A DNA stretch of 12,654 nt, from assembly GCA_028293405.1 (NCBI GenBank), contig JAQGOW010000385.1, forward strand, positions 1-12,654, written 5' to 3'. The translations under genes and the position numbers were made by a program. Every line of letters starts with the position of its first letter. The first letter of the stretch is position 1. This document shows positions 1 to 6,645 of this stretch, one piece after another. A model generated the notes under the pieces. That model was given only the letters and a program-made list of their open reading frames with translations. It was not told the DNA's origin and ran no database searches. This DNA comes from Verrucomicrobiales bacterium (lineage in GTDB: Bacteria > Verrucomicrobiota > Verrucomicrobiia > Limisphaerales > Palsa-1400).

Positions 1-1422
1 CGTCGAACGTTGAAGGAATTCGCTCGATGTAGATTTCCAAACTTCATCGACGTTTCGCGATGTGATCTCGCCCTGCCAAAAGATAGACGGCTTCCATGGA
101 TAATAATTGGGTCGGACCAGCACAGGACCGTCGAAACGGTTGCCATTGATCATCTGTTGCGCACAAGCCTGATCGTTGGCGATGGTGAAGAACTTATCCA
201 CCTTCATCAGCCGCAAAGCCGAACGAACAGCGGAACTGGGCGCGAGCAGGATTATTTTTCGACCGGCAATTCGAGCGTGTCGTTGCAAACGCACGAGCAA
301 GCCCATTCCGGTGCTATCGATGAAACGCACGCGCTGCAAATCGAGCAGACAGGTTTGCGATGAGGCAAGAGCGTTCGCGCAAAGCAAGGAGTATTGCCGC
401 ACCGCATCGGCATCGACGCGTTTCGGGAAGACAATGTGTTGCCATTGTTTTTTGTTCTTCACCGGATTGATCCGTGGCGTGGATCGGCTTGTTACCCCGC
501 GCAATTGCATACGCCACCATTGCAACAGAATCGCCCATGTGAAAATCCACAGGCCGCGCATGTAACGCTTGAATAATCGGCGCGGCTCCTGCGCGAGTCG
601 AAATAACCATTCGGTCCCGGTCCCGCGCATCCATCGCGGGGCGCGCAAAACTTTTCCAGCAAGGAAATCAATCGTCGCACCGACGCCAACCGACACTGGA
701 ACACCAAGATCGCGATAATGCATCGCAATCCACTTTTCCTGTTTGGGACAACCGAAAGAAACGAACAACAGATCAGGTTTGGCTTCGCGGATTTGGCGAC
801 AAATCTCCACGTGATCCATCTCGAACAAGTTCGCAACCGGCGGCGAGAAATGTCCGGCAATAACAACCTGCGGATGTTTCTGTTTGAGATTGGCAACAGC
901 TTGCGCCGCGATCTCTGGCGAGCCACCAAGAAAGAAAATCCGATATTGTTTGCGCACCGCTGTTTCGATCAACAGCGGGACCAGGTCAGAACCGGCGACG
1001 CGTTCGGGCAATGGATTGCCCAACAATCGCGACGCCCAAACCAACGGCATGCCATCGCACAACACCATGTGTGCATCGGTGAGGATCCGATGCAATTCCA
1101 CGTCGTGCAGTGATTGAACAAGGAAATCAACATTGGCCGTGACCAATTGATGCGGCTCACGCGATTCGACCATGTCCTCTATCAACGACACCGTTTGCGC
1201 GGTCGTCACGTTATCGAACGGCACACCAAGTATAACAATCGGCGCGGCCACCAACGGCTTCCCGTCTTCAGAGCTGTTCGGCTGAACTTGCCGTTCCTTC
1301 TCGACGCCCGGCGGAGTCGTGGGCGGCAGCGTGTGGCTGTGATCAGCCGACGGACCGGTGGTGGCATCGCGCAACGCACGGAACGACAATACAGACGGAC
1401 TTGGTTGAATTGCTTTTATCAT
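1..1422 (-). CDS. WecG/TagA/CpsF-family glycosyltransferase fused to a C-terminal STAS domain (3' end beyond window)
   Basis: The frame is open for 474 codons from the ATG at 1422 down to base 1 with no stop, so the C-terminus is outside the window. Residues about 50-290 match the WecG/TagA/CpsF family, which adds a sugar (typically ManNAc or a related sugar) to an undecaprenyl-linked acceptor at the inner membrane face. Visible motifs are TANVDF (95-100), catalytic-type DGMPLVW (from D123), FLGG, and CPKQEKW (225-231). The Arg-rich stretch EPRRLFKRYMRG and hydrophobic WIFTWAILLQWW (about 279-303) resemble the membrane-binding C-terminal appendage of TagA. Residues about 330-415 then form a STAS domain with the anti-sigma-antagonist signature IDSTGMG, whose phosphorylatable serine is S370. 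About 60 further residues have no recognised fold. The start overlaps the methyltransferase stop as ATGA, so translation is probably coupled. The N-terminal 45 residues are Pro/Thr-rich and look disordered. Both domains are clear; the regulatory role is inferred. Confidence 0.9.
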   Translation of the reverse strand, partial: MIKAIQPSPSVLSFRALRDATTGPSADHSHTLPPTTPPGVEKERQVQPNSSEDGKPLVAAPIVILGVPFDNVTTAQTVSLIEDMVESREPHQLVTANVDFLVQSLHDVELHRILTDAHMVLCDGMPLVWASRLLGNPLPERVAGSDLVPLLIETAVRKQYRIFFLGGSPEIAAQAVANLKQKHPQVVIAGHFSPPVANLFEMDHVEICRQIREAKPDLLFVSFGCPKQEKWIAMHYRDLGVPVSVGVGATIDFLAGKVLRAPRWMRGTGTEWLFRLAQEPRRLFKRYMRGLWIFTWAILLQWWRMQLRGVTSRSTPRINPVKNKKQWQHIVFPKRVDADAVRQYSLLCANALASSQTCLLDLQRVRFIDSTGMGLLVRLQRHARIAGRKIILLAPSSAVRSALRLMKVDKFFTIANDQACAQQMINGNRFDGPVLVRPNYYPWKPSIFWQGEITSRNVDEVWKSTSSEFLQRST

Positions 1423-2462
1423 GCGTGACTTTGCAAAGCTCCCATCGGCACGGTCCCACTCTCGACGTGCAACTGTTCAATCGGCGCGATGTAACTGCGT
1501 CGGGACCGTTGTTTTTTGAGAACGATCAGAGCCGAATTCAATTGTTTGAGGGCCAATGGCACGCTTTCGATCGCGTGCACCACTAAATCGCCCACGACCG
1601 AAAACTTCGTGTTCAGTTTTTTGCGAACGTGTTCGGCGACGTAGAATTCTGCTTCGAAACCTGCCTTTTTCACTGACGCGTCGAATTCCGCGTATTCGAT
1701 GCGATGATGTGAACCAGTGTCACTGGTCGATTCAGGACAGAACAGCCGTTGGCGTAGCGAACCGAATTCTTCATTCACCATGGCGATCATGCCATGGGGC
1801 TTCAGCACGCGGAAACATTCGGCCAACGTGCGGTCATGATCGGGCGTGTGATGGAACGACGCATTGAACGTGATGCGATCAATCGTGCCGTCGCCAAACG
1901 GCAGGTGCGTCATACTTTCCAACACGCGCTCGAAATAGACGTTGTGCGCGGAAAACAAAATGTCCGACGTTTTCAGCCCGTAGAAATTTGCTTCATTGAC
2001 GTCGAGTGCAATCACGCGAGCGCCGCGTTGGGCGAGCAGGCGACTGCTCCAACAAGGACCAGTGCCGATGTCGAGCACCCAGTCACCCGGACGCACATCG
2101 ATGCGATCGATCAGCTCTCGGAAGTCAGGCCCAAAATGGGCGGTGTGCGGCCAAAGCTCGGTTAATGTGTCGGGAAAACCGGCGATGAGCTTCGGGTCGG
2201 TGAGACGATCGCTACCGTGATACGTGGTGTTCTCGTACTCGATTTCCTTTTGCACGATTTCTGCGGAGAAGCCTTGGCAAAAGCGAATTATGCCATCTTC
2301 AACATCGTAATGGTGACTAAGCATTCCACCACCGAACTGAGGGTGGCCGTTGCAAACAATTTGGCCGGCGCGAATTTCTTCACCCACTCGCTGGTCGACG
2401 CGCAGCGTGAATTTGGAATTGCATTGCGGGCATCGCAAAATGTCGAGGATTTCGGTTTTCAT
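1419..2462 (-). CDS. SAM-dependent methyltransferase with N-terminal Trm112-like zinc ribbon
   Basis: 347 residues from the ATG at 2462. A longer frame could begin at a TTG at 2522, but that would overlap the deacetylase, and the ATG places the domain at the very N-terminus as is usual. Residues 1-62 resemble a Trm112-like zinc ribbon: CPQC (11-14), then C37 and H40 (CNGH) as likely third and fourth ligands, then the typical YDVEDGIIRF segment. Residues 120-235 are a class I (type 11) methyltransferase: motif I DIGTGPCWSS (131-140), acidic motif II ALDVNE (152-157), and FHHTPDHDRTLAECFRVLKP as the motif IV-VI region. The C-terminal 100 residues are unassigned. Its position between a deacetylase and a glycosyltransferase suggests methylation of a saccharide or lipid-linked intermediate, but the substrate cannot be read from the sequence. 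No good Shine-Dalgarno is present. The start lies 13 bases after the upstream stop. Confidence 0.88.
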   Translation of the reverse strand: MKTEILDILRCPQCNSKFTLRVDQRVGEEIRAGQIVCNGHPQFGGGMLSHHYDVEDGIIRFCQGFSAEIVQKEIEYENTTYHGSDRLTDPKLIAGFPDTLTELWPHTAHFGPDFRELIDRIDVRPGDWVLDIGTGPCWSSRLLAQRGARVIALDVNEANFYGLKTSDILFSAHNVYFERVLESMTHLPFGDGTIDRITFNASFHHTPDHDRTLAECFRVLKPHGMIAMVNEEFGSLRQRLFCPESTSDTGSHHRIEYAEFDASVKKAGFEAEFYVAEHVRKKLNTKFSVVGDLVVHAIESVPLALKQLNSALIVLKKQRSRRSYIAPIEQLHVESGTVPMGALQSHA

Positions 2463-2475
2463 AAATTTTCGGCGA

Positions 2476-3303
2476 TCAGTTGAGGGCAACTTTTCTATCT
2501 GCAACGTCGTTGAACGAGACAACTTTTAGATATTCGCGGCTGGCGAGGTAATCGGCAGTGCGATGGAGCACATCGATGAATGCGTCATCGGCCCGACCGT
2601 CGCGGAAATATTCCCACCAATGCGTCACCAGCACCGTCAGTGTGCGGCTCTCGATGCTGCGTTCGATTTCCTGCAACATTAGACTGTAAGAGCGGTGATA
2701 GGACAAATGGCAGCCGGGATGCGACAGCAATGTCGTGTTGCCGACGCGCCAGTGCGCGGCACCGCTCATTTTTTTAACGGCATATTTGGGCCACCAGGCA
2801 GGAGGAATGCGGCCGAGTTCGAACCAACCAGTCGAAACTACTTCGAATCGTTTCGCCACTTCTTCCATGCTCACGCGCGATAGTTGATCGTAAGGAGCAA
2901 CGAATCCTCGCGGACGTCCCAACCCAGCCTGCTCAAAAAATTTAATCCCATCATCCAGGCGCCTAGCAATTTCTGCGCGGTCGTCATGATCGAACTCATA
3001 ATGGTTGCCCACGAATTCATGACGCGAGCCGTGCTGGACGAAATTGTATTGTGGAAAGCAGCGCAGGTATCGCAGCAACTCGGCATTGGTTCCGATTGGC
3101 ACACAGCCCTTCTCGTTCCCGCGATACGCGATGAGAAATTTTTCCAGGCGACCCGGCGCGTAGCTCGCTTGCGTCGAAACGTTCGGAATGACCGCAAGGT
3201 TCACCGGCAAATTACGTTGGATGAATGGTCGATACAGGCGCTCGAGATATTCGACGGGCATGAGCGCGTTTGTGTCATCGTCACGAATAATCACATATTT
3301 CAT
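2476..3303 (-). CDS. Polysaccharide deacetylase-like (NodB-homology) protein, cytoplasmic
   Basis: 275 residues. The N-terminus MKYVIIRDDDTN carries the NodB-type motif 1 acidic cluster (D8-D10). HGSRHEF gives the metal-binding H91 and H95 (HxxxH, motif 2). APYDQ (136-140) resembles motif 3, and THWWEYF (H228) may supply the late catalytic histidine. The family (CE4-like) uses a divalent metal to remove N- or O-acetyl groups from glycans. There is no signal peptide or membrane segment, so it should act in the cytoplasm on a precursor such as a lipid-linked sugar rather than on exported polymer. The ATG at 3303 has a strong Shine-Dalgarno (GGAGG, 7 bases upstream) and overlaps the stop of the GT4 gene as ATGA. 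The family assignment is good; the substrate is unknown. It might instead be one of the divergent deacetylase-fold proteins without deacetylase activity. Confidence 0.82.
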   Translation of the reverse strand: MKYVIIRDDDTNALMPVEYLERLYRPFIQRNLPVNLAVIPNVSTQASYAPGRLEKFLIAYRGNEKGCVPIGTNAELLRYLRCFPQYNFVQHGSRHEFVGNHYEFDHDDRAEIARRLDDGIKFFEQAGLGRPRGFVAPYDQLSRVSMEEVAKRFEVVSTGWFELGRIPPAWWPKYAVKKMSGAAHWRVGNTTLLSHPGCHLSYHRSYSLMLQEIERSIESRTLTVLVTHWWEYFRDGRADDAFIDVLHRTADYLASREYLKVVSFNDVADRKVALN

Positions 3304-4583
3304 GCGCGCTCCTCCCGAAGCCGTGGCGTCACGCGTGCGCCACGTTTTTGTTCGATTAATTCCTCATACAAATGCTTCACCTGTCCCGCGACGACGACCG
3401 AATCATACTCAGCGCGAACGCGTTCGCGTCCAAGTTGACCCGCGCGTTTCGTCGCTTCCGGTCTCGTCAGCGCCTGATGAAGTGATTCGTGAAAACCGGT
3501 CGGGTCGGAAAGATCAAACAACCAACCGTTCTCGCCGCGTTGAATCAATTCACTCGCACCAGAAGTGCGACTCGAAATCACCGGCGTGCCACAAGCCCAT
3601 GATTCCAAAATGACCAAGCCAAACGGTTCCGAAATCGACGGCAACACCAACGCCACTGCCTGCTGAAATAATCCAATCAATCGCCGATCCTGCGGCGGGA
3701 GTCCGCCAGTCATGATGATATTATTCTGCAACCCAAGCTGCTTGATCTTTGCCTGGATACTCGCGAGATAAGCGTCATCGGTGCTCGCGCCGGCCATGAC
3801 CAAAACAGTGTCGGGATAACGTTGAAAAATGCATGGAGCCTGCTCGACCACCCAACTTTGGTTTTTCACCGTGTCGATGCGTCCCACCATCAACAACACG
3901 CGCTTGCCCACGATACCGGGAAATGCAGCTAACGCATCCGCCCGATGATCGTGCATGTAATCATCCGCTGGAATCCCGTGTGGTTGTACGATCACCCGTT
4001 GGTTCGGATATTTCTCCCTGAGCATTCGCGCTTCATTGCGATTACACGTCAAAATGGCATCCGCTTGCTCAAGCACTTTGCGCGAGCGCAAAAACGCACC
4101 AAAAAATTTTCCCCATTCGTAACCACCACTCAGCGGCTCAGCGAGATGCGCTTTTGCAGTTGCAGGTAAATCAAGCACGCCACCGTGAATGGAAGCAACC
4201 AGCGGAAGATTGCGAGCGCGCGCAATCGTCAGGGCCGTTCCGCCAAGACGATTTTGTGTGTGCGCATGGATCAAATCGATTTTTGGTTCACGCAACAATT
4301 GCCAGATGAGGTCAAACGAAATCAGATTCCCACCCATTGCAATGAGAGCCCGGCGTTGCTCAGCGTCGATCCCCCAAACTGGGACAATTCCGTTGAAGCG
4401 TTTAACGCGATGACCCGCGCCAGCCAACGGATCGCTGCGAACCAGACCCGTAAGCCGCGGCGCATACGCGATACTGGTGACCTCGTGGACGCGCAAGCCG
4501 TCGCAAAGCCGTTTTACCGCTGTTTCCGTTCCGCCCCATTCGCGGGGATCGTATTTTCGCAATACGTGAGCGACTTGCATCAT
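3300..4583 (-). CDS. GT4-family glycosyltransferase
   Basis: 427 residues, a retaining GT-B glycosyltransferase of the GT4 group, expected to transfer a sugar from a nucleotide-sugar donor onto a lipid-linked glycan in the cytoplasm. The acceptor-side domain starts with HVLRKYDPREWGGTETAVKR, which carries the glycine-rich acceptor loop, and has DLIHAHTQNRLGG and SIHGG. The donor-side domain has GRIDTVKNQ (from G234), then the EX7E signature SEPFGLVILE (E319 and E327) and GTPVISSRTSGASELI. The frame could extend to a GTG at 4700, but the extra 39 residues resemble nothing. The ATG at 4583 has GGAAGG 8 bases upstream and begins right at the first beta-strand, so it is preferred. This is the first gene of the minus-strand polysaccharide operon, and the deacetylase start overlaps its stop. 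Donor and acceptor sugars cannot be determined. Confidence 0.93.
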   Translation of the reverse strand: MMQVAHVLRKYDPREWGGTETAVKRLCDGLRVHEVTSIAYAPRLTGLVRSDPLAGAGHRVKRFNGIVPVWGIDAEQRRALIAMGGNLISFDLIWQLLREPKIDLIHAHTQNRLGGTALTIARARNLPLVASIHGGVLDLPATAKAHLAEPLSGGYEWGKFFGAFLRSRKVLEQADAILTCNRNEARMLREKYPNQRVIVQPHGIPADDYMHDHRADALAAFPGIVGKRVLLMVGRIDTVKNQSWVVEQAPCIFQRYPDTVLVMAGASTDDAYLASIQAKIKQLGLQNNIIMTGGLPPQDRRLIGLFQQAVALVLPSISEPFGLVILESWACGTPVISSRTSGASELIQRGENGWLFDLSDPTGFHESLHQALTRPEATKRAGQLGRERVRAEYDSVVVAGQVKHLYEELIEQKRGARVTPRLREERA

Positions 4584-4591
4584 GACAACAA

Positions 4592-4597
4592 CCTTCC
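4592..4597 (-). promoter_or_regulatory. Ribosome binding site deciding the GT4 start
   Basis: On the minus strand GGAAGG lies 8 bases before the ATG at 4583. It supports that start over the upstream in-frame GTG at 4700. Confidence 0.6.
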
Positions 4598-4744
4598 AGA
4601 CCCTAAATCGGGCACCAATGTGTCCATCCATTAAGCGCGTAACGGCGTTCATTGACCATCGGGTCACAGGCTGTTTGTTCGGTGCGTGCATTGCCCCCAC
4701 CCACTCATGCCGACGCTGAACAATGATTCGCAGGTTGCCCCGAT

Positions 4745-4759
4745 TTCAAAGCATTTGAA
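4745..4759. repeat. Short inverted repeat before the Wzy-like gene
   Basis: TTCAAA-GCA-TTTGAA is a perfect 6-base inverted repeat with a 3-base spacer, ending 11 bases before the proposed TTG start at 4771. It covers the weak GAAG ribosome-binding sequence (4757-4760). It could be an operator or a small mRNA hairpin affecting translation. A chance palindrome of this length is also possible. Confidence 0.35.
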
Positions 4760-4770
4760 GCGGCTTAGCA

Positions 4771-6198
4771 TTGGACAGTTTGGAAGCTATAGATTTTATC
4801 AAAATTTGTGTTCTGTTCTTCGCCTACTTTGTTTTTGCGCCGCTGCTCGGCGTTGTAATCAAGGGCCGCACGAAGATTCAGGATTGGATTTTCTTCGTCA
4901 TGTGTTTCATGACGATCTCAGGATTTCTCGGACCAGCGGAGTGGGGGCTGACCATTGATTTCCATCCGACTTACCGCGGGACTGCTCGCGGCTACCACTT
5001 CTATTTCAACGAAGCCTTGGCTGGCGCTTTGATTGTCGCAAATTTTCTCGAATCACCCCGCCGCTTCCGCTGGCTGCCGCCGGGACTGATTTTTTACATC
5101 GCTAACATTTGCCTGAGCTTTGTCTCAATCATCAACGCGCCGCATCCCGAATACGTTGTCATGGCCGCTGTGAAGGCATCGGAAGTCATCGTCATTTTTG
5201 TCGCTACTTACAATTATCTGCAAAACACCGAACGCGTTCGCTGGTTCTTAACGACCTTTTGTTTCGTGCTGTTTTGGGAACTGATCGTCTGTTTAAAATT
5301 AAAATACGTCGACCACCTCTACCAGGTGATCGGCACCTTCGAGCATCAAAATCCCCTGTCAATGTATGCAATTCTCATCGGCGTGGTTCTGTTAAGCGCA
5401 GGCGTCGGCCCAAAGCAAAAACGTTCCACACTTTACCTATTGGGATTTTGCGCAGCGGCTTGGATTGTCGAATGCACATTGTCGCGCGGTGGCCTTGTCG
5501 CTTTCGCGATTGGCACACTGGCAGTCATGGGATTGGGGTTACTCGACAAAATCACGATTCGACGTCTTTTGGTGATCGCAGGTTTGGCGGCCATTGTTTG
5601 CGTCGGCATTGCCGCCTCGCTACAGACGATCATCAATCGCTTCAACGACACCTACAACAAAGACAGTTCCGAAACGCGCCGCATGCTCAACATTGCCTCG
5701 CGCGAAATGCTTCGCGATTATCCGCTCGGCGGCGGTTGGAATAATTTCGGCGTGCTCATCAACCCGCCGTATCCCTACGGCAGTCTCATCGACCAATATT
5801 TCAAAGACCACAATGAGTTCAAAGAAGTCGACACCTCCAAAGGAATCGTCGAGAGCCATTATTACCTGCTGCTGTCCGAAACCGGATACCCCGGCTACAT
5901 CAGCTATCTAATTCTCATCGCGTATTTCCTCTACCTCAACGCCCGTGCGGCGCTCTTTTTCCGCAATCACTTTCTCGGCGTGATCAGCGTTGGCATCGGC
6001 ATCGGTTGCTCGTGCAATTATTTACAAAGCCTGCTCGAACGCGTGCTCACGCAGCCACGCAACTTGATGCTGTGGTTGATCCTGCTCGCGCTCACGGCAC
6101 GCATCGAAACCTGGCGCAAACAGGCCAAAGCTCAACGCGCCAAACCTCGCTACGCAGAGCCCGAACGAATCGAAGTCGAAACCGCAGAAGCAGCCTAG
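4771..6198 (+). CDS. O-antigen polymerase/ligase-like (Wzy_C family) membrane protein
   Basis: 475 residues, polytopic, with about ten hydrophobic segments (for example 11-30, 38-54, 105-122, 137-148, 158-175, 196-211, 221-233, 240-258, 265-283, 376-390, 400-415, 432-442). Such proteins use periplasmic undecaprenyl-linked glycans to extend a polymer or ligate it to lipid A or another acceptor. Family signatures are HQNPLSMYA (192-200), the SRGGL turn (238-242), GGGWNNF (320-326) and ESHYYLLLSETGYPG (361-375) in the large periplasmic loop. The C-terminal tail from about 446 is charged and cytoplasmic. The frame has no early ATG and a stop at 4756-4758. The start is therefore TTG at 4771 or TTG at 4780, both with weak ribosome sites, so the exact start is uncertain. 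It diverges from the glycosyltransferase operon. Polymerase versus ligase cannot be separated by sequence alone. Confidence 0.87.
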   Translation: MDSLEAIDFIKICVLFFAYFVFAPLLGVVIKGRTKIQDWIFFVMCFMTISGFLGPAEWGLTIDFHPTYRGTARGYHFYFNEALAGALIVANFLESPRRFRWLPPGLIFYIANICLSFVSIINAPHPEYVVMAAVKASEVIVIFVATYNYLQNTERVRWFLTTFCFVLFWELIVCLKLKYVDHLYQVIGTFEHQNPLSMYAILIGVVLLSAGVGPKQKRSTLYLLGFCAAAWIVECTLSRGGLVAFAIGTLAVMGLGLLDKITIRRLLVIAGLAAIVCVGIAASLQTIINRFNDTYNKDSSETRRMLNIASREMLRDYPLGGGWNNFGVLINPPYPYGSLIDQYFKDHNEFKEVDTSKGIVESHYYLLLSETGYPGYISYLILIAYFLYLNARAALFFRNHFLGVISVGIGIGCSCNYLQSLLERVLTQPRNLMLWLILLALTARIETWRKQAKAQRAKPRYAEPERIEVETAEAA

Positions 6199-6207
6199 CG
6201 GGCAGCA

Positions 6208-6236
6208 TTGACCCCCACCCGCCGCGCTCTTATTGT
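6208..6236 (+). promoter_or_regulatory. Candidate sigma70-type promoter for the Fe-S carrier gene
   Basis: TTGACC (6208-6213, 5 of 6 to consensus) is separated by 17 bases from TATTGT (6231-6236, 4 of 6). Transcription would begin near 6242-6245, at or within 3 bases of the ATG at 6245, giving a nearly leaderless mRNA. That agrees with the absence of a Shine-Dalgarno. This is read by eye and not tested. Confidence 0.45.
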
Positions 6237-6244
6237 GTAGACGA

Positions 6245-6640
6245 ATGATCGCGCCCGTTCCGAACACCACCAACAAAAGCGCCGCTCAGCCAACCATCCG
6301 TGTTGGCGACGAACGCCTCATCAAGGTATCCGAGAGCGCCGCGAAAAAAGTTGGTTCACTTTTGCAACGCCAGGGCCGGCCCAACGGCGTCTTGCGCGTG
6401 GCTGTCATCGGCGGCGGTTGCTCGGGTTTGCAGTATAAAATGGATCTGCAGGATCAACCCGCGAACCGCGACATCCTCGTCGAAAGCGGTGGTATCAGAG
6501 TCGTAGTCGATCCCAAGAGCGCACTTTACGTCACCGGCAGCGAGCTCGACTACATCGACGCGTTGCAGGACGGCGGGTTCAAAGTAAAAAATCCGAACGC
6601 CGCAAGCAGCTGTTCCTGCGGCGAAAGTTTCAGCGCCTGA
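6245..6640 (+). CDS. A-type iron-sulfur cluster carrier (HesB/IscA/ErpA family)
   Basis: 131 residues, against about 107-115 for E. coli IscA and ErpA; the extra length is an unconserved N-terminal stretch of about 24 residues. A-type carriers receive a cluster from the scaffold and deliver it to apo-proteins in the cytoplasm. The three cluster-binding cysteines are present: C59 in GGGCSGLQY and C123/C125 in CSCGESF near the C-terminus. The fold-typical ALYVTGSELDYIDAL lies at 93-107. The ATG at 6245 is preferred over a TTG at 6233, which would add only four residues. No Shine-Dalgarno is visible and a promoter may abut the start. The next gene, a CbiX-type chelatase, begins 5 bases after the stop, suggesting co-transcription. 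The IscA or ErpA subtype cannot be set confidently. Confidence 0.93.
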   Translation: MIAPVPNTTNKSAAQPTIRVGDERLIKVSESAAKKVGSLLQRQGRPNGVLRVAVIGGGCSGLQYKMDLQDQPANRDILVESGGIRVVVDPKSALYVTGSELDYIDALQDGGFKVKNPNAASSCSCGESFSA

Positions 6641-6645
6641 TCGTC

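Larger units (their letters stand above)
4584..4770. other. Divergent intergenic region of the polysaccharide locus
   Basis: This 187-base gap separates the minus-strand operon from the plus-strand polymerase gene, so it must hold promoters for both. A plus-strand TTGACC at 4652-4657 looks like a -35 box, but I see no acceptable -10 at 16-18 bases. It also holds GCATTGCCCCCACCC (4688-4702), which recurs nearly unchanged at 6205-6220, and an inverted repeat at 4745-4759. No gene is supported here. Confidence 0.5.

Noticed and set aside
492..929. Minus-strand frame of 145 codons inside the WecG-STAS gene
   Set aside because: It is a shifted reading of the WecG-STAS frame. The true frame is open across the whole region and gives continuous family motifs.
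1429..1438. CTTTGCAAAG palindrome just before the WecG-STAS start
   Set aside because: It lies inside the coding end of the methyltransferase and a 10-base palindrome is easily due to chance; no second copy is seen nearby.
2884..3438. Plus-strand frame of 184 codons opposite the deacetylase and GT4 genes
   Set aside because: It is antisense to two genes with recognisable catalytic motifs and shows no protein family features.
4652..4680. TTGACC as a promoter for the Wzy-like gene
   Set aside because: No -10 box with reasonable match lies at 16-18 bases spacing.
4686..4958. Plus-strand frame of 90 codons overlapping the divergent intergenic region and the start of the Wzy-like gene
   Set aside because: It overlaps the clearly membrane-protein-coding frame and its translation has no domain-like character; most of it is an out-of-frame reading of the Wzy-like gene.
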